This document shows positions 15,949 to 24,654 of a DNA stretch of 64,000 nucleotides, in pieces (the stretch's first letter is position 1; each line of letters opens with the position of its first letter). The stretch comes from Marispirochaeta sp. (lineage in GTDB: Bacteria > Spirochaetota > Spirochaetia > JC444 > Marispirochaetaceae), in the NCBI RefSeq assembly GCF_963668165.1, contig NZ_OY764212.1, positions 496,001 through 560,000 on the forward strand. Direction: 5' to 3'. The notes beneath the pieces were generated by a model. The model did not search any database. It was not told the origin of the DNA and saw only the letters and a program-made list of their open reading frames with translations. The translations under genes and the position numbers were made by a program.

Positions 15949-17295
15949 ATGGTGGTTATGAAATTCGGCGGAACTTCCGTACAGAACGGAGATTATATTG
16001 ATCGGGCCCTGGATATCGCGGCTAAGCAGCTGGACAGCGCCCCTCTTCTAATTTCTTCGGCTATGGGAAAAACCACCGACGCTTTAGTTGCCGTAACCGA
16101 ACTCGCCGAACAGGGGATGTTCGCCGGGGCCGAAGAACAACTGAAAACCCTGAAGGATAACCATTTTACTGTGGCCGACGGCTTCCTGACCGGTCAGGTG
16201 CTTGAGGAGTGCCGCAGAGCCATTGATGAGCTGTATCTTCAACTGATTGCCCTTGTACGAGGTTCCAGCCTGCTTCATGAATGCAGTCCCAGAAGCCGCG
16301 ATGCAATACTGGCCTTCGGAGAGTTACTGTCCACTACCATTATCTGTCACCGTGCCATGGCCCGGGGGATGGATGCCCAATGGATTGATTCCAGGGACTG
16401 TATTATTACTGACGACAACTTTACCAGTGCTTCTCCCGACTTTGACGCTACCAACAAGGCGATTAAAAAGCACGTGAAACCCCACAAAGGCCGTCTCCTT
16501 ATTGCCCAGGGTTTTATATCCCGCACCGCGGATGGCACTACCACGACCCTTGGACGGGGGGGCAGCGATTACACCGCCGCGATTTTCGGCGCCGCCCTCA
16601 AAGCCGACGAGGTACAGATCTGGACCGATGTTAACGGAATTCTCACCTCTGACCCGCGCATCGTCCCCGGGGCCAGGACCATTGACAAGATAACCTACGA
16701 CGAAGCCGCGGAGCTCGCCTTTTTTGGAGCAAAGGTAGTACACCCATCCACCATTCAGCCCGCCATTCGTCACGGAATTCCGGTATGGGTAAAAAACAGC
16801 GGAGAGCCGGATCACACCGGCACCCTGATCTCCGGAGAAGCCTCCGGGAGCGGACTGCGCGCCATTGCCGGCAAAAAAGGTGTTACCCTTATGAACATCT
16901 CCTCCTCCAGAATGCTGAATGCCTACGGTTTCTTAAGCAGAATTTTTGCCATCTTCAATACTTACAAAACCCCCGTTGATTTGGTGGCCACATCCGAGGT
17001 CAGCGTTTCAATGACCATAGATAACACCCGATATATAGAAGAGATCAGCGCCGAACTTGAAAAACTCGGCCAGATCAAGATTGTAAAAAACGCCAGCATC
17101 ATCTGCATGGTCGGTCTTAATTTATGGCGGGATTCCGCCTTTATTGCCCGGGCATTTTCCGCCCTGGAGGGGATTCCCATTGAGATGGTCTCCCTGGGGT
17201 CTTCAGATATAAACCTGTCGTGTGTTGTGCCGGATGAATACGCTGACCAGGCAATCAGGACCCTTCACGTAAAGCTTCTTGAGGAAACACAGTGA
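15949..17295 (+). CDS. lysC: Aspartate kinase
   Basis: Phosphorylates aspartate, the first step toward lysine/diaminopimelate, threonine and methionine. The kinase domain has the nucleotide motif VMKFGGTSV at the start, LGRGGSDYTAA near residue 205 and the aspartate-site segment WTDVNGILTSDPR near 225. Two ACT domains lie C-terminal of about residue 300 (MLNAYGFLSRIFAIFNTY, IICMVGLNLWRDSAFIARAFSAL), the usual site of amino-acid feedback control. It is monofunctional; no homoserine dehydrogenase part follows. AAGGAG precedes the ATG. The downstream DapF-like gene starts inside its stop codon region, so the two are translationally coupled. Confidence 0.95.
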   Translation: MVVMKFGGTSVQNGDYIDRALDIAAKQLDSAPLLISSAMGKTTDALVAVTELAEQGMFAGAEEQLKTLKDNHFTVADGFLTGQVLEECRRAIDELYLQLIALVRGSSLLHECSPRSRDAILAFGELLSTTIICHRAMARGMDAQWIDSRDCIITDDNFTSASPDFDATNKAIKKHVKPHKGRLLIAQGFISRTADGTTTTLGRGGSDYTAAIFGAALKADEVQIWTDVNGILTSDPRIVPGARTIDKITYDEAAELAFFGAKVVHPSTIQPAIRHGIPVWVKNSGEPDHTGTLISGEASGSGLRAIAGKKGVTLMNISSSRMLNAYGFLSRIFAIFNTYKTPVDLVATSEVSVSMTIDNTRYIEEISAELEKLGQIKIVKNASIICMVGLNLWRDSAFIARAFSALEGIPIEMVSLGSSDINLSCVVPDEYADQAIRTLHVKLLEETQ

Positions 17296-18161
17296 ACCTC
17301 CCCTTCTATAAACTGAGGATCGGCAGAAACGACACGATCCTTGTCAATCTGATGGGTGATGCTCTGCCGGACGAGGAGATACTGCCCGTCCTGGTTCGCA
17401 GCATGTGCCGCCGACACCGTGGTATCGGCGCCAACGGGCTTGCCGTACTGCTGGACCATCCCGAAGCAGGAGCGGATCTCCGCTATTTCAGTCCCCGGGG
17501 AGAGGAGATACAGAGTTTCTTCGATCCCCTTCTGGGGGCAGCACGCTTCCTGTTTGACTCAGGATTCGCAGGGACCAGGGCCCTGACCATTTCGACACCG
17601 GGGGGAATAAAAAGTATCGAAGCCATTGACAGCGCCAATTTCCGTATATCCCTGAGCCCCCCCCTTGATCCCGAGGGAAACAAACTGAAGGAGATGATCA
17701 GTACGGACACGGGGAGTTACCTTTCACTGGACGGAAAGACATACCCGGTTACACCGGTTGTTATTGTTCAGCTGTTCGGGGCACTCTTTTTCGATTCCGA
17801 CCCGAAAAAAGGAAAAAAGAAAATGGGAAAAGCCCTGGCAAAGGCCGGACTTTTCGCGAAAGAGTTTCACCCCCTTTTTATTCAGCTTTACTCCGATGAC
17901 GATATATCCTTCTGGCCCTGGTGGGATAGCGGATACGGTCTGCAGGAAACCAGCCTTGCTGCGGGAGCCGCGGCTGTTGCAGCCGCGATTCGGGGTTTTA
18001 CCGGCCGCTCACTAATGACACGTTGCGGTAAGGATGATTTCTACATAGAATGGAAAGAACCCGATGGAGAACTTTTACTGACAGGCGGCGCCAAATACGT
18101 TTTTACCGGGGATTACTACTTTGACGAGGAAGATTTTTACAGCGGCGGTACCACCTCCTGA
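17292..18161 (+). CDS. DapF-like protein lacking both catalytic cysteines
   Basis: A 289-residue relative of diaminopimelate epimerase. It keeps the family layout: RIGRNDT for the usual HGxGNDF, RHRGIGANGLAVL for RHxGxGxDQLL, a central YFSPRGEE, and a C-terminal LTGGAKYVFTGD. The two catalytic Cys motifs are lost. CGNGxRC is replaced by FFDPLLGAARF (near residues 76-86), and ACGxGACA by ETSLAAGAAA (near 220-229). It therefore cannot racemise DAP by the known two-cysteine mechanism. The GTG start overlaps the aspartokinase stop by four bases, so it is tied to the aspartate pathway. It could be a regulatory or scaffolding paralogue, or have a different reaction; that is speculation. Confidence 0.72.
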   Translation: MNLPFYKLRIGRNDTILVNLMGDALPDEEILPVLVRSMCRRHRGIGANGLAVLLDHPEAGADLRYFSPRGEEIQSFFDPLLGAARFLFDSGFAGTRALTISTPGGIKSIEAIDSANFRISLSPPLDPEGNKLKEMISTDTGSYLSLDGKTYPVTPVVIVQLFGALFFDSDPKKGKKKMGKALAKAGLFAKEFHPLFIQLYSDDDISFWPWWDSGYGLQETSLAAGAAAVAAAIRGFTGRSLMTRCGKDDFYIEWKEPDGELLLTGGAKYVFTGDYYFDEEDFYSGGTTS

Positions 18162-18179
18162 TCTTCCGGCTCAGCCTGC

Positions 18180-19541
18180 TTATATTTCGTTTATATCGTA
18201 TTCGCTGATCTTGCGGTGCAGGGTTTTGCGGCCAATCCCCAGAACCTCCGCGGTTTTGCTCTTGTTGCCATTGCAGTAATTCAAGGTACTCTCTATTATC
18301 ACCCGCTCTGCTTCGGCCATGCTGACGCCAAGATCTATTTTAATATAGGTCCCCTCTTCCCCGGAAACCACACTGGGGGGAAGGTCCTCCGGAGTAATAA
18401 TGTTTCCTTTAGAAAGAACCACAGCACTCTCTATAGAGTTCCGCAGTTCCCGAATATTGCCGGGCCACGAATAGTTGTAGAGGGCCAGATTGGCTTTATG
18501 GTCAATACCCTCGATGCTTTTTCCATTTTCTTCAGCGAACTCATTAAGAAAAGCCGCCGCCAGGAGGGGAATATCTTCCTTGCGCTCCCGTAATGGGGGG
18601 ACATGGATGTTAACCACATTCAGACGATAGAAAAGGTCTTCACGAAAATTTCCTTTTTCTATTTCCGCCTTTAAATCCCGGTTGGTGGCGGAGATAATGC
18701 GCACATCCACCTCCTGGGTCTCCTCGCCTCCAACGCGCTCAAAGCGCTTCTCCTGGAGTACCCGCAGAATTTTTATCTGCACGGACTGGGAGATCTCTCC
18801 GATCTCGTCCAGAAAGATTGTTCCGGTATGGGCCAACTCGAAACGTCCCCGCTTGCGGGCAACCGCACCGGTAAAGGCCCCTTTTTCGTGCCCGAAAAGC
18901 TCACTCTCCAAAAGGCTCTCAGACAGGGCGGCACAGTGCACCTTAATATGAGGCTTGTCCTTTCGAGGGGAAAGCTTATGGATAGCGTCTGCAATCAACT
19001 CCTTACCGACACCGCTGTCGCCAGTAATCAGAACTGAAGCCTTGGTAGCGGCTACCTGCTCGACCACCTCCATGACCCGCCGCATCTGGGAGCTTTTTCC
19101 GATAATCTTTGCATAACGGTTCCGCTCCCCGATAAGATCAATCTCCTCCTGCAAGGCACGATGCTGCAGAACCAGTTCCCTGTTGGCCAGAGCCCGTTTT
19201 ACAAGGAGGGACAGGCGGTCGAGGTTTAGAGGTTTGGTAATAAAATCATAGGCCCCGTCACGCATGGCGTTAACGGCAGATTCAATAGTTCCGTGGCCCG
19301 TCAGAATAATAACCGGTACCGTGGGATAGGCGGACGCAACCTTCTTTAACAGCTCCTCCCCGGACATTTCAGGCATCTTGAGGTCTGTGATTACCAGATC
19401 GACCTCTTCAGAGTTGATGATACCCAGGGCCTCTTTTCCGTCGGCAGCTAAAAAGACATTGTAGTTTTCCAGCTCAAGAGCCTTGCCCAGTCCTTCACGG
19501 ATATTCTTTTCATCATCTACAATTAGTACATTAAACTTCAT
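18180..19541 (-). CDS. NtrC-family sigma-54 activator (response regulator)
   Basis: A two-component response regulator that activates sigma-54 RNA polymerase. The receiver domain has its phospho-acceptor at D53 (VITDLKMP). The AAA+ domain has Walker A TGDSGVGKE (173-181), the sigma-54-contacting loop GAFTGA (221-226) and Walker B LDEIGEI. The C-terminal Fis-type helix-turn-helix covers about residues 412-448 (AEVLGIGRKTLHRKI). It is translated from a start inside the 3' end of the partner kinase gene (11-base overlap), so the pair is coupled. It is the only sigma-54 activator in the window, hence a candidate for the promoter at 11227-11243, without direct evidence. Confidence 0.95.
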   Translation of the reverse strand: MKFNVLIVDDEKNIREGLGKALELENYNVFLAADGKEALGIINSEEVDLVITDLKMPEMSGEELLKKVASAYPTVPVIILTGHGTIESAVNAMRDGAYDFITKPLNLDRLSLLVKRALANRELVLQHRALQEEIDLIGERNRYAKIIGKSSQMRRVMEVVEQVAATKASVLITGDSGVGKELIADAIHKLSPRKDKPHIKVHCAALSESLLESELFGHEKGAFTGAVARKRGRFELAHTGTIFLDEIGEISQSVQIKILRVLQEKRFERVGGEETQEVDVRIISATNRDLKAEIEKGNFREDLFYRLNVVNIHVPPLRERKEDIPLLAAAFLNEFAEENGKSIEGIDHKANLALYNYSWPGNIRELRNSIESAVVLSKGNIITPEDLPPSVVSGEEGTYIKIDLGVSMAEAERVIIESTLNYCNGNKSKTAEVLGIGRKTLHRKISEYDINEI

Positions 19542-20700
19542 TGCTCTGCCATCCTAGTAAACGCTGTTCCTTCTGCGGAACCGGCAGGGTTATGGTAAAG
19601 CTGGTGCCTTCTCCCTCCCGGCTCTCGAGATTGATCTCTCCCTGATGCTCTTTGATTATCTTGTAGACCAGGGTCAACCCAAGGCCGGAGCCAAAATCCT
19701 TGGTGGTAAAATAGGGTTCGAATATCTTGGTCATGTTCTCTTCAGGAATCCCAACGCCGGTATCGCTGATTGATAGTTCAACATGGTCGTCTCTGGCAAC
19801 GGTTTCAACACGCAAACACCCGCCCTCCGGCATGGCGGATATGGCGTTTTTCACAATGTTGAGAAGGGCCTGCTTCATGTATTTAAGGTCCAGCTGCAGT
19901 TCCGGCATCTGGGCATCCAGGTTAAGATCCAGGCGTATCTTCTGTTCCTCAAGCTCATAGTGAATAAACTCAAAGAGCTCATGCACAAGCTCATTCAAGT
20001 TCTGGGAAACCAGATTGACGTCCATGGGTCGGACCGCGAAGAGAAAGTCGACGATAATGCCATTCAGCCGCTCGACCTCTTCATTGACAATATCAAGGTA
20101 ATTCTGAATTGTCTCCGTATTTTTCCCGGCCCCATTGCCCAGGGCCTTCTGAATGAGCTGGATATGTATACTGATGGATCCTAAAGGATTCTTGATCTCA
20201 TGGGCCACCCCGGCTGTCAGGGTCGTCAGAGCAGCGAGATTCTCGGCTCGGCGCAGCCGGGCCTCTTTGGCTTTCTTTTCTGTAATATCCTCTATGTGGA
20301 GCAATCCACCCTGTATACGTCCCTCCCGTACAAGAGGCATCATGGTACAGGAAAGAACCCGGGTGGAACCGCCGGACTGTAAAGAAATTTCCTTATCCTC
20401 GATATTTTCCTGTTCAACCAGGGCCTCATGGAAAAATTCGCTCAGACCGCTGTCCGCCAGGGCGTCCCACAGGGGACGTTCGACGACTTCACCACTTTTA
20501 AATGGAAAAAGACGCTCCGCGGCCTTGTTCAGTAGAATTACCGAGTGGTTTTCGTCCAGGACAACAACCCCGTCGGTCATGGAATACAGGACCATCTCCA
20601 GGAGTTCATTCTCCTGCACCACATCCATAATAAGAGAGCGTATCTGGTCGATATCCAGCTTGCCAATCTTCTTCAAGGCCCTGTTCAGAAACTTTCTCAC
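19531..20700 (-). CDS. PAS-domain sensor histidine kinase (NtrB-like)
   Basis: Partner kinase of the NtrC-type regulator. There is no transmembrane segment, so it is cytoplasmic. A PAS domain spans about residues 35-140 (DGVVVLDENHSVILLNKAAE). The phosphorylated histidine is H167 in AGVAHEIKNPLGS, followed by a dimerization helix and a HATPase domain. The HATPase boxes are N (MKQALLNIVKNAISAM), G1 (ISDTGVGIPEE) and G2 (GSGLGLTLVYKII). The signal sensed by the PAS domain is unknown. The gene overlaps holB upstream by four bases, so this regulatory pair sits in a cell-wall and replication operon. Confidence 0.93.
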   Translation of the reverse strand: MRKFLNRALKKIGKLDIDQIRSLIMDVVQENELLEMVLYSMTDGVVVLDENHSVILLNKAAERLFPFKSGEVVERPLWDALADSGLSEFFHEALVEQENIEDKEISLQSGGSTRVLSCTMMPLVREGRIQGGLLHIEDITEKKAKEARLRRAENLAALTTLTAGVAHEIKNPLGSISIHIQLIQKALGNGAGKNTETIQNYLDIVNEEVERLNGIIVDFLFAVRPMDVNLVSQNLNELVHELFEFIHYELEEQKIRLDLNLDAQMPELQLDLKYMKQALLNIVKNAISAMPEGGCLRVETVARDDHVELSISDTGVGIPEENMTKIFEPYFTTKDFGSGLGLTLVYKIIKEHQGEINLESREGEGTSFTITLPVPQKEQRLLGWQSNEV

Positions 20701-21869
20701 CAGGCACCTCCATAAAGAAGCCCTTCGAGAAGCAGGTCGGGATTCTGGTTGTATCCTTCAAACATCTTTCGGGCTCTGGTGAGCCGGGGCATCAAATTCT
20801 CCATCCGGTCAAGTTCTGCCCCGGAAGTCAGAACGCGGAGTTTCTGCCGCAGAATTTCCTCTAACTCCTCCAGAAGGGGAAGAAAACGCTCTTTTTTCTG
20901 GAGCATGGTAAAGACCTCGGAGAGATCTCCCTCGGTACGGTTGCCAGAAATCAAATCGGCAACCGTTTCGGCGTGACGCCGTATTTCACCGGCCCCCAGA
21001 TCAAACCCGAGAAAATACTCCCGTAAAGAATGAAACTCCCCTGAGGGTTCCCGGAAGATCCTGTTCAGTACCTGCCGCTCTCCATTCACATCCCGCTCCT
21101 TGAACGCATAAGGCCGCAGGCGGGAAAGAATTGTCTGTATAAGAGCCGCCCGCTTGGATGTTGTAAGAATAAAATGTACCCCCTCCGGCGGTTCTTCGAG
21201 GATCTTCAGGACGGCGTTGCGGGCGGAGTCCATCATGGTCTCGGCATTTTCCATGATTATAATCTTGCCCCGTCCGTGCCCGGTAGTACGGGTCCAATAG
21301 GCCAGATTACGCAGCATAAAAATCGGAATATGGTTCAGGTTCACGCCCTTTGTTATGACAGAGGCCTCCTTTACAATGGAAGAGAGCATTCCTTCTACCC
21401 GGGCTTCAGAAAGTTCTCCTGCTGCGGGATCAAGTTCATCAAGAAGCTCCTCCATGGAGTCCAGTGAGGATCGAACGCCCTTCAGCTTGTTCTCCTCCCC
21501 CTCCCATAACCAGGGATCAAAACGCCGGGTCAGTTTGCGGGCCGCCCGCAGAACAAGATACCGGGCATAATCCTTACGGGACCGCCGCAGTACCTCAAGA
21601 CTGCCGTCAAGTTCCTGCTGAAAATACCGCGGCCCCAGCATACCCAGATCGGGGTGAGTCAGGGTCCGGTGCTTGCGGCAATCCGGACATGAGCAGGACC
21701 ACTCCCGCTCCCGGGAACAGCTCAACCCCCGGGCCAGCTCCAGCGCAGCGGACAGCTTCCCGCTGAAAGCAGGACCAAAAAAGAGCAGGGACGAGGGTAA
21801 ACGATTATTTTCCAGGTCCTCTGTGAGCCTCGCAACTACATGTTCCTGATCGAGAATATTTTCAAACAC
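20697..21869 (-). CDS. holB: DNA polymerase III delta-prime-type clamp-loader subunit
   Basis: AAA+ family clamp-loader subunit that helps load the sliding clamp at replication forks. The N-terminal QEHVVARL...SSLLFFGPAFSGKLSAALELAR gives a P-loop-like segment. A zinc module CSCPDCRKH follows near residue 60. IIIMENAETMMDSARNAVLKILEEPPE and FILTTSKRAALIQTILSR are the Walker B and sensor 1 stretches characteristic of delta prime. The central region between the zinc module and Walker B is longer than in E. coli HolB. It overlaps cvpA by 8 bases and the kinase gene by 4. Confidence 0.88.
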   Translation of the reverse strand: MFENILDQEHVVARLTEDLENNRLPSSLLFFGPAFSGKLSAALELARGLSCSREREWSCSCPDCRKHRTLTHPDLGMLGPRYFQQELDGSLEVLRRSRKDYARYLVLRAARKLTRRFDPWLWEGEENKLKGVRSSLDSMEELLDELDPAAGELSEARVEGMLSSIVKEASVITKGVNLNHIPIFMLRNLAYWTRTTGHGRGKIIIMENAETMMDSARNAVLKILEEPPEGVHFILTTSKRAALIQTILSRLRPYAFKERDVNGERQVLNRIFREPSGEFHSLREYFLGFDLGAGEIRRHAETVADLISGNRTEGDLSEVFTMLQKKERFLPLLEELEEILRQKLRVLTSGAELDRMENLMPRLTRARKMFEGYNQNPDLLLEGLLYGGAW

Positions 21870-22374
21870 CTTTGTTCATCTCTCCCAACAGCCTTCCCAA
21901 TGGCACCGTCCCGGGGATCTGCACTGCAGGCAGAACCTCTTCAATAAATTGTGCGAAAAGGCTCTCATCGATTATACGACGTGTATCTACAAAAGGCTGG
22001 GTCTCGAGGATAAGCAGCAGCAGAATACTCAATACCAGCCCTTCGCCCAGCCCCCAGAAAAACCCCAGGGCCCTGTCCAGATTTTCCAGATTCACCGCCT
22101 CTATCAAACGGTATAACAAGCCTTCGGCGATCTTCAGGACTAAATATACGGCCAGAAAGATTACCAGAAAAGCGATTACCCTGTTCCAGAAAGAATCTCC
22201 AAGGACTCCGCTTAAGAGCTCCCCCCCTGCACCGGAAAATAGTATTCCCCCGATAATACCGCCGCCGATTGCAGCCACGGCGACAATCTCGGCGATAAAT
22301 CCTTTTATCAGGCACCGGACTACCATTACCAGAATAACGGCACCGAACACATAGTCCAAAACCCCCGGATTCAT
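21862..22374 (-). CDS. cvpA: CvpA family membrane protein
   Basis: A 170-residue inner-membrane protein with about four hydrophobic helices (VLDYVFGAVILVMVV, IVAVAAIGGGIIGGILF, VIAFLVIFLAVYLVL, LGEGLVLSILLLLIL) in the CvpA arrangement. The glycine-rich second helix is typical. CvpA proteins have been linked to colicin V production and to envelope stress in other bacteria; the mechanism is unknown. murG is three bases upstream and holB overlaps downstream. Confidence 0.85.
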   Translation of the reverse strand: MNPGVLDYVFGAVILVMVVRCLIKGFIAEIVAVAAIGGGIIGGILFSGAGGELLSGVLGDSFWNRVIAFLVIFLAVYLVLKIAEGLLYRLIEAVNLENLDRALGFFWGLGEGLVLSILLLLILETQPFVDTRRIIDESLFAQFIEEVLPAVQIPGTVPLGRLLGEMNKGV

Positions 22375-22377
22375 CGG

Positions 22378-23493
22378 TCAGGAACCGCAATCCTGTAAAA
22401 ACTCGTGAATCAGGTCCCCACAGGCCTGAACGCCAGTATTTCCCGTTATCTTTTGTGCGGCTTCTCCCATACGCAGGCGGGTCTCCCGGGAGGCGACCAG
22501 ATCAAGGACCGCGGCTCTAAGAGCCGCAGGCGCAGCATTTTCATCGGATAAAACAAGAGCTGCGCCGGCATCTTCAAAGTACCTGCTGTTACGCAGCTGA
22601 TCTCCACGGCTGCCTTCGGTTCCCAGGGGAATAAGAACCATTGCCTTACCAAGGGTCCCGCATTCCCACAGGGTCCCCGCTCCTGCACGGGTTATTACAA
22701 TATCCGCCGCCGCCAAAACGTGGGGCATTTCGTTGTGGATATATTCCCGCCGGACATAACCCGGACGGGGATTATCGCTGCCGTTTCCTCCACCGGTCTG
22801 GTGCAGGACCTCCGCATGGGGCAGTATATCGTCTATTACTTCGGCCATAAGCTGGTTTATCTGCCGCGCCCCAAGGCTGCCGCCGATAACAAATACCAGG
22901 GGTTTTTCTCCAGGAAGGCCGAAAACCCGGCGTCCGGCGTCCCTATTCCCGGTCAGGACAGCAGGGCGAATTGGATTTCCCGTAACAACAATTTTATGTG
23001 CCGCGGAGGATGGAAAAAACTTCATGGTTTCCTTGTAGGAGACACATACCCGGTCAGCAAAACGGGCATTGATTCGGGTTGCCAGTCCCGGATCCAGATC
23101 GGATTCATGGGTAATAACCGGTATCCGGCAAATCCGGGCGGCAATTACCGGAGGAACCGAGACGTAGCCGCCTTTTGAAAAAAGCAGAGCCGGCCTTCGT
23201 TTAAGCATAAAGACAAGTGACTTTATAAGAGCAAGGAAGATTAAAAACAGGTCTGTCACGTTCCTGAGGGAGAAATACCGCCGGAACTTGCCGGAAGGAA
23301 CGGCAAAGAAAGAAATATCATGCTTTGCAAGGATATCCCGTTCCATCCCCTTGTTAGAACCAATCCAGCAGATTTCTTCGGAAGAGACCTTTCTCTCGCT
23401 TACCAGCCCCTCAATAATTGCCAAACCGGGATACACGTGTCCTCCCGTTCCTCCACCGGTAAAAACAAGCAGTTTTCGTGACCTTGTACTCAT
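22378..23493 (-). CDS. murG: UDP-GlcNAc:lipid I N-acetylglucosaminyltransferase MurG
   Basis: Adds GlcNAc to lipid I on the cytoplasmic membrane face to make lipid II for peptidoglycan. The N-terminal glycine-rich loop LVFTGGGTGGHVYPGLAI, the LLFSKGGYVSVPPVIAA segment and the C-terminal UDP-binding region are present. The latter includes FVIGGSLGARQIN, VITRAGAGTLWE and LIPLGTEGSRGDQLRN. ATG at 23493 immediately precedes the conserved domain; an in-frame GTG at 23526 is possible. First gene of the leftward overlapping operon murG-cvpA-holB-kinase-regulator. It diverges from pstS, so the gap carries both promoters. Confidence 0.95.
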   Translation of the reverse strand: MSTRSRKLLVFTGGGTGGHVYPGLAIIEGLVSERKVSSEEICWIGSNKGMERDILAKHDISFFAVPSGKFRRYFSLRNVTDLFLIFLALIKSLVFMLKRRPALLFSKGGYVSVPPVIAARICRIPVITHESDLDPGLATRINARFADRVCVSYKETMKFFPSSAAHKIVVTGNPIRPAVLTGNRDAGRRVFGLPGEKPLVFVIGGSLGARQINQLMAEVIDDILPHAEVLHQTGGGNGSDNPRPGYVRREYIHNEMPHVLAAADIVITRAGAGTLWECGTLGKAMVLIPLGTEGSRGDQLRNSRYFEDAGAALVLSDENAAPAALRAAVLDLVASRETRLRMGEAAQKITGNTGVQACGDLIHEFLQDCGS

Positions 23494-23586
23494 GCGGTAT
23501 CTCTTCTCCGTAAGCGAGATTACCACAGCCTTTGCCGCTTATGCAACGAAAAGGCCCTTTATGCAAAAAACAGGAAAAGAATCATT

Positions 23587-23630
23587 TTAACCTGTTCCTA
23601 ACACATCTTTCATACAGTTCTTATCTGCAA
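23587..23630 (+). promoter_or_regulatory. Candidate PhoB box array upstream of pstS
   Basis: Four contiguous 11-base units: TTAACCTGTTC, CTAACACATCT, TTCATACAGTT, CTTATCTGCAA. The 11-base period and T-rich starts match the direct-repeat layout of known PhoB boxes (CTGTCAT plus four A/T). The units recur almost unchanged before pstC (24569-24612). A -10-like TTTTAT begins two bases later, as expected when PhoB replaces the -35 contact. Confidence 0.68.
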
Positions 23631-23672
23631 ATTTTATCTCTTAATCATCATTCAGATCCTATGGAGGAATAA

Positions 23673-24503
23673 ATGAAAAAGACTTTGATTCTTGTTTCCC
23701 TGCTTCTTACTGCAGGACTCCTGTTCGCAGGCGGACAGAAAGCCGCTGAAAGCGGTGACGGTTTTTCTGGTAACTACGCCTTCGGTGGTTCCACCACCCT
23801 GGAAGGCTTCCTGAGACCCGCTATCGATGAGTTTACCAGTTTGCACCCCGGAGTAACAATCTCCTACGACGCTCCCGGCTCCTCCGCCGGCGTCAAGGGT
23901 GCCCTGGACGGGACCTATGACCTGGGAGCAGCTTCCAGGAAAATCAAGGACACCGAAAAAAGCGCCGGTGCGATTCCTGTAGTGGTAGCCCTTGATGGAG
24001 TGGCTGTTGTAGTCAATAAAGAGACGGTTACCATCGCAAACCTCAGTATGGACCAGATCAAGAAAGTATTCTCCGGAGAAGTTACCAACTGGAGTGCCCT
24101 GGGCGGTCCCAACGCAGAAATTGTTGTAGTTAACCGCGATGAAGCCTCCGGAACCCGTTCAGCCTTTGGCGACATTGCCCTGGGAGATGCAAAGTTCACT
24201 GACAAGGCGATTATTACCACCGGCAACGGAGACATGGTTGCCAAAGTCGGATCCACCCCCTATGCCATCGGCTACTGCGGCTTCGCGTACATAACCAGGG
24301 ACCCCGGCATAAAAGCGGTAACCGTAGAAGGTGTAGAGCCCACCATGGAGAATGTGCTCAGCGAGACATTCCCCATCCAGCGCCCCCTGAACATGGTCCA
24401 CACCGGCGACTTGGACGAAGTTGAACAGGCCTTTCTTGACTTCCTTCTCTCCGACGACGGTCAGGCTATTATAGAAGAAGAAGGTTTTATATCCATCAAG
24501 TAA
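23673..24503 (+). CDS. pstS: Periplasmic phosphate-binding protein PstS
   Basis: Captures inorganic phosphate and delivers it to the PstCAB transporter. A cleavable signal peptide covers residues 1-19 (LILVSLLLTAGLLFA); no lipobox Cys follows, so it is soluble rather than a lipoprotein. Phosphate-site residues are visible in FGGSTTLEGF (about 37-46), the SSAG segment near 70, and DEASGTRSAF (156-165). The C-terminal lobe carries VNKETVTIANLSMDQIKKVF, NW (139-140) and PYAIGYCGF. GGAGG precedes the ATG. An array of PhoB-like repeats lies upstream and a hairpin downstream, which would give more PstS than the membrane subunits. Confidence 0.96.
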   Translation: MKKTLILVSLLLTAGLLFAGGQKAAESGDGFSGNYAFGGSTTLEGFLRPAIDEFTSLHPGVTISYDAPGSSAGVKGALDGTYDLGAASRKIKDTEKSAGAIPVVVALDGVAVVVNKETVTIANLSMDQIKKVFSGEVTNWSALGGPNAEIVVVNRDEASGTRSAFGDIALGDAKFTDKAIITTGNGDMVAKVGSTPYAIGYCGFAYITRDPGIKAVTVEGVEPTMENVLSETFPIQRPLNMVHTGDLDEVEQAFLDFLLSDDGQAIIEEEGFISIK

Positions 24504-24534
24504 TTTACCCGGCAGTGACATTGGAAATGTATCT

Positions 24535-24570
24535 GAACCGGTTCCCTCTTAACGGGGGAGCCGTTCTTTT
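24535..24570 (+). terminator. Hairpin/attenuator between pstS and pstC
   Basis: GAACCGGTTCCC pairs with GGGGAGCCGTTC (one bulge and G-U pairs), followed by TTTT. The T-run merges into the first unit of the second PhoB-like array. It probably ends most pstS transcripts; partial read-through into pstC is plausible. Confidence 0.6.
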
Positions 24571-24612
24571 AACAGAACTCTAACACAACTTTTATCTCTC
24601 ATTCATACAGCA
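24569..24612 (+). promoter_or_regulatory. Candidate PhoB box array upstream of pstC
   Basis: Four 11-base units: TTAACAGAACT, CTAACACAACT, TTTATCTCTCA, TTCATACAGCA. Units 1, 2 and 4 closely match units 1, 2 and 3 of the pstS array. A -10-like TATATA at 24617-24622 follows at the same relative place. This gives pstCAB-phoU-phoB its own phosphate-controlled promoter. Confidence 0.68.
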
Positions 24613-24654
24613 CAATTTATATAGACACAGTAGAAAAGCAAGGAGTGGCGGGTT

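Noticed and set aside
23540-23575. Two copies of TTGCATAA on the minus strand upstream of murG
   Set aside because: Considered as promoter or regulator site, but the -35/-10 pairing is poor and the repeats are short.
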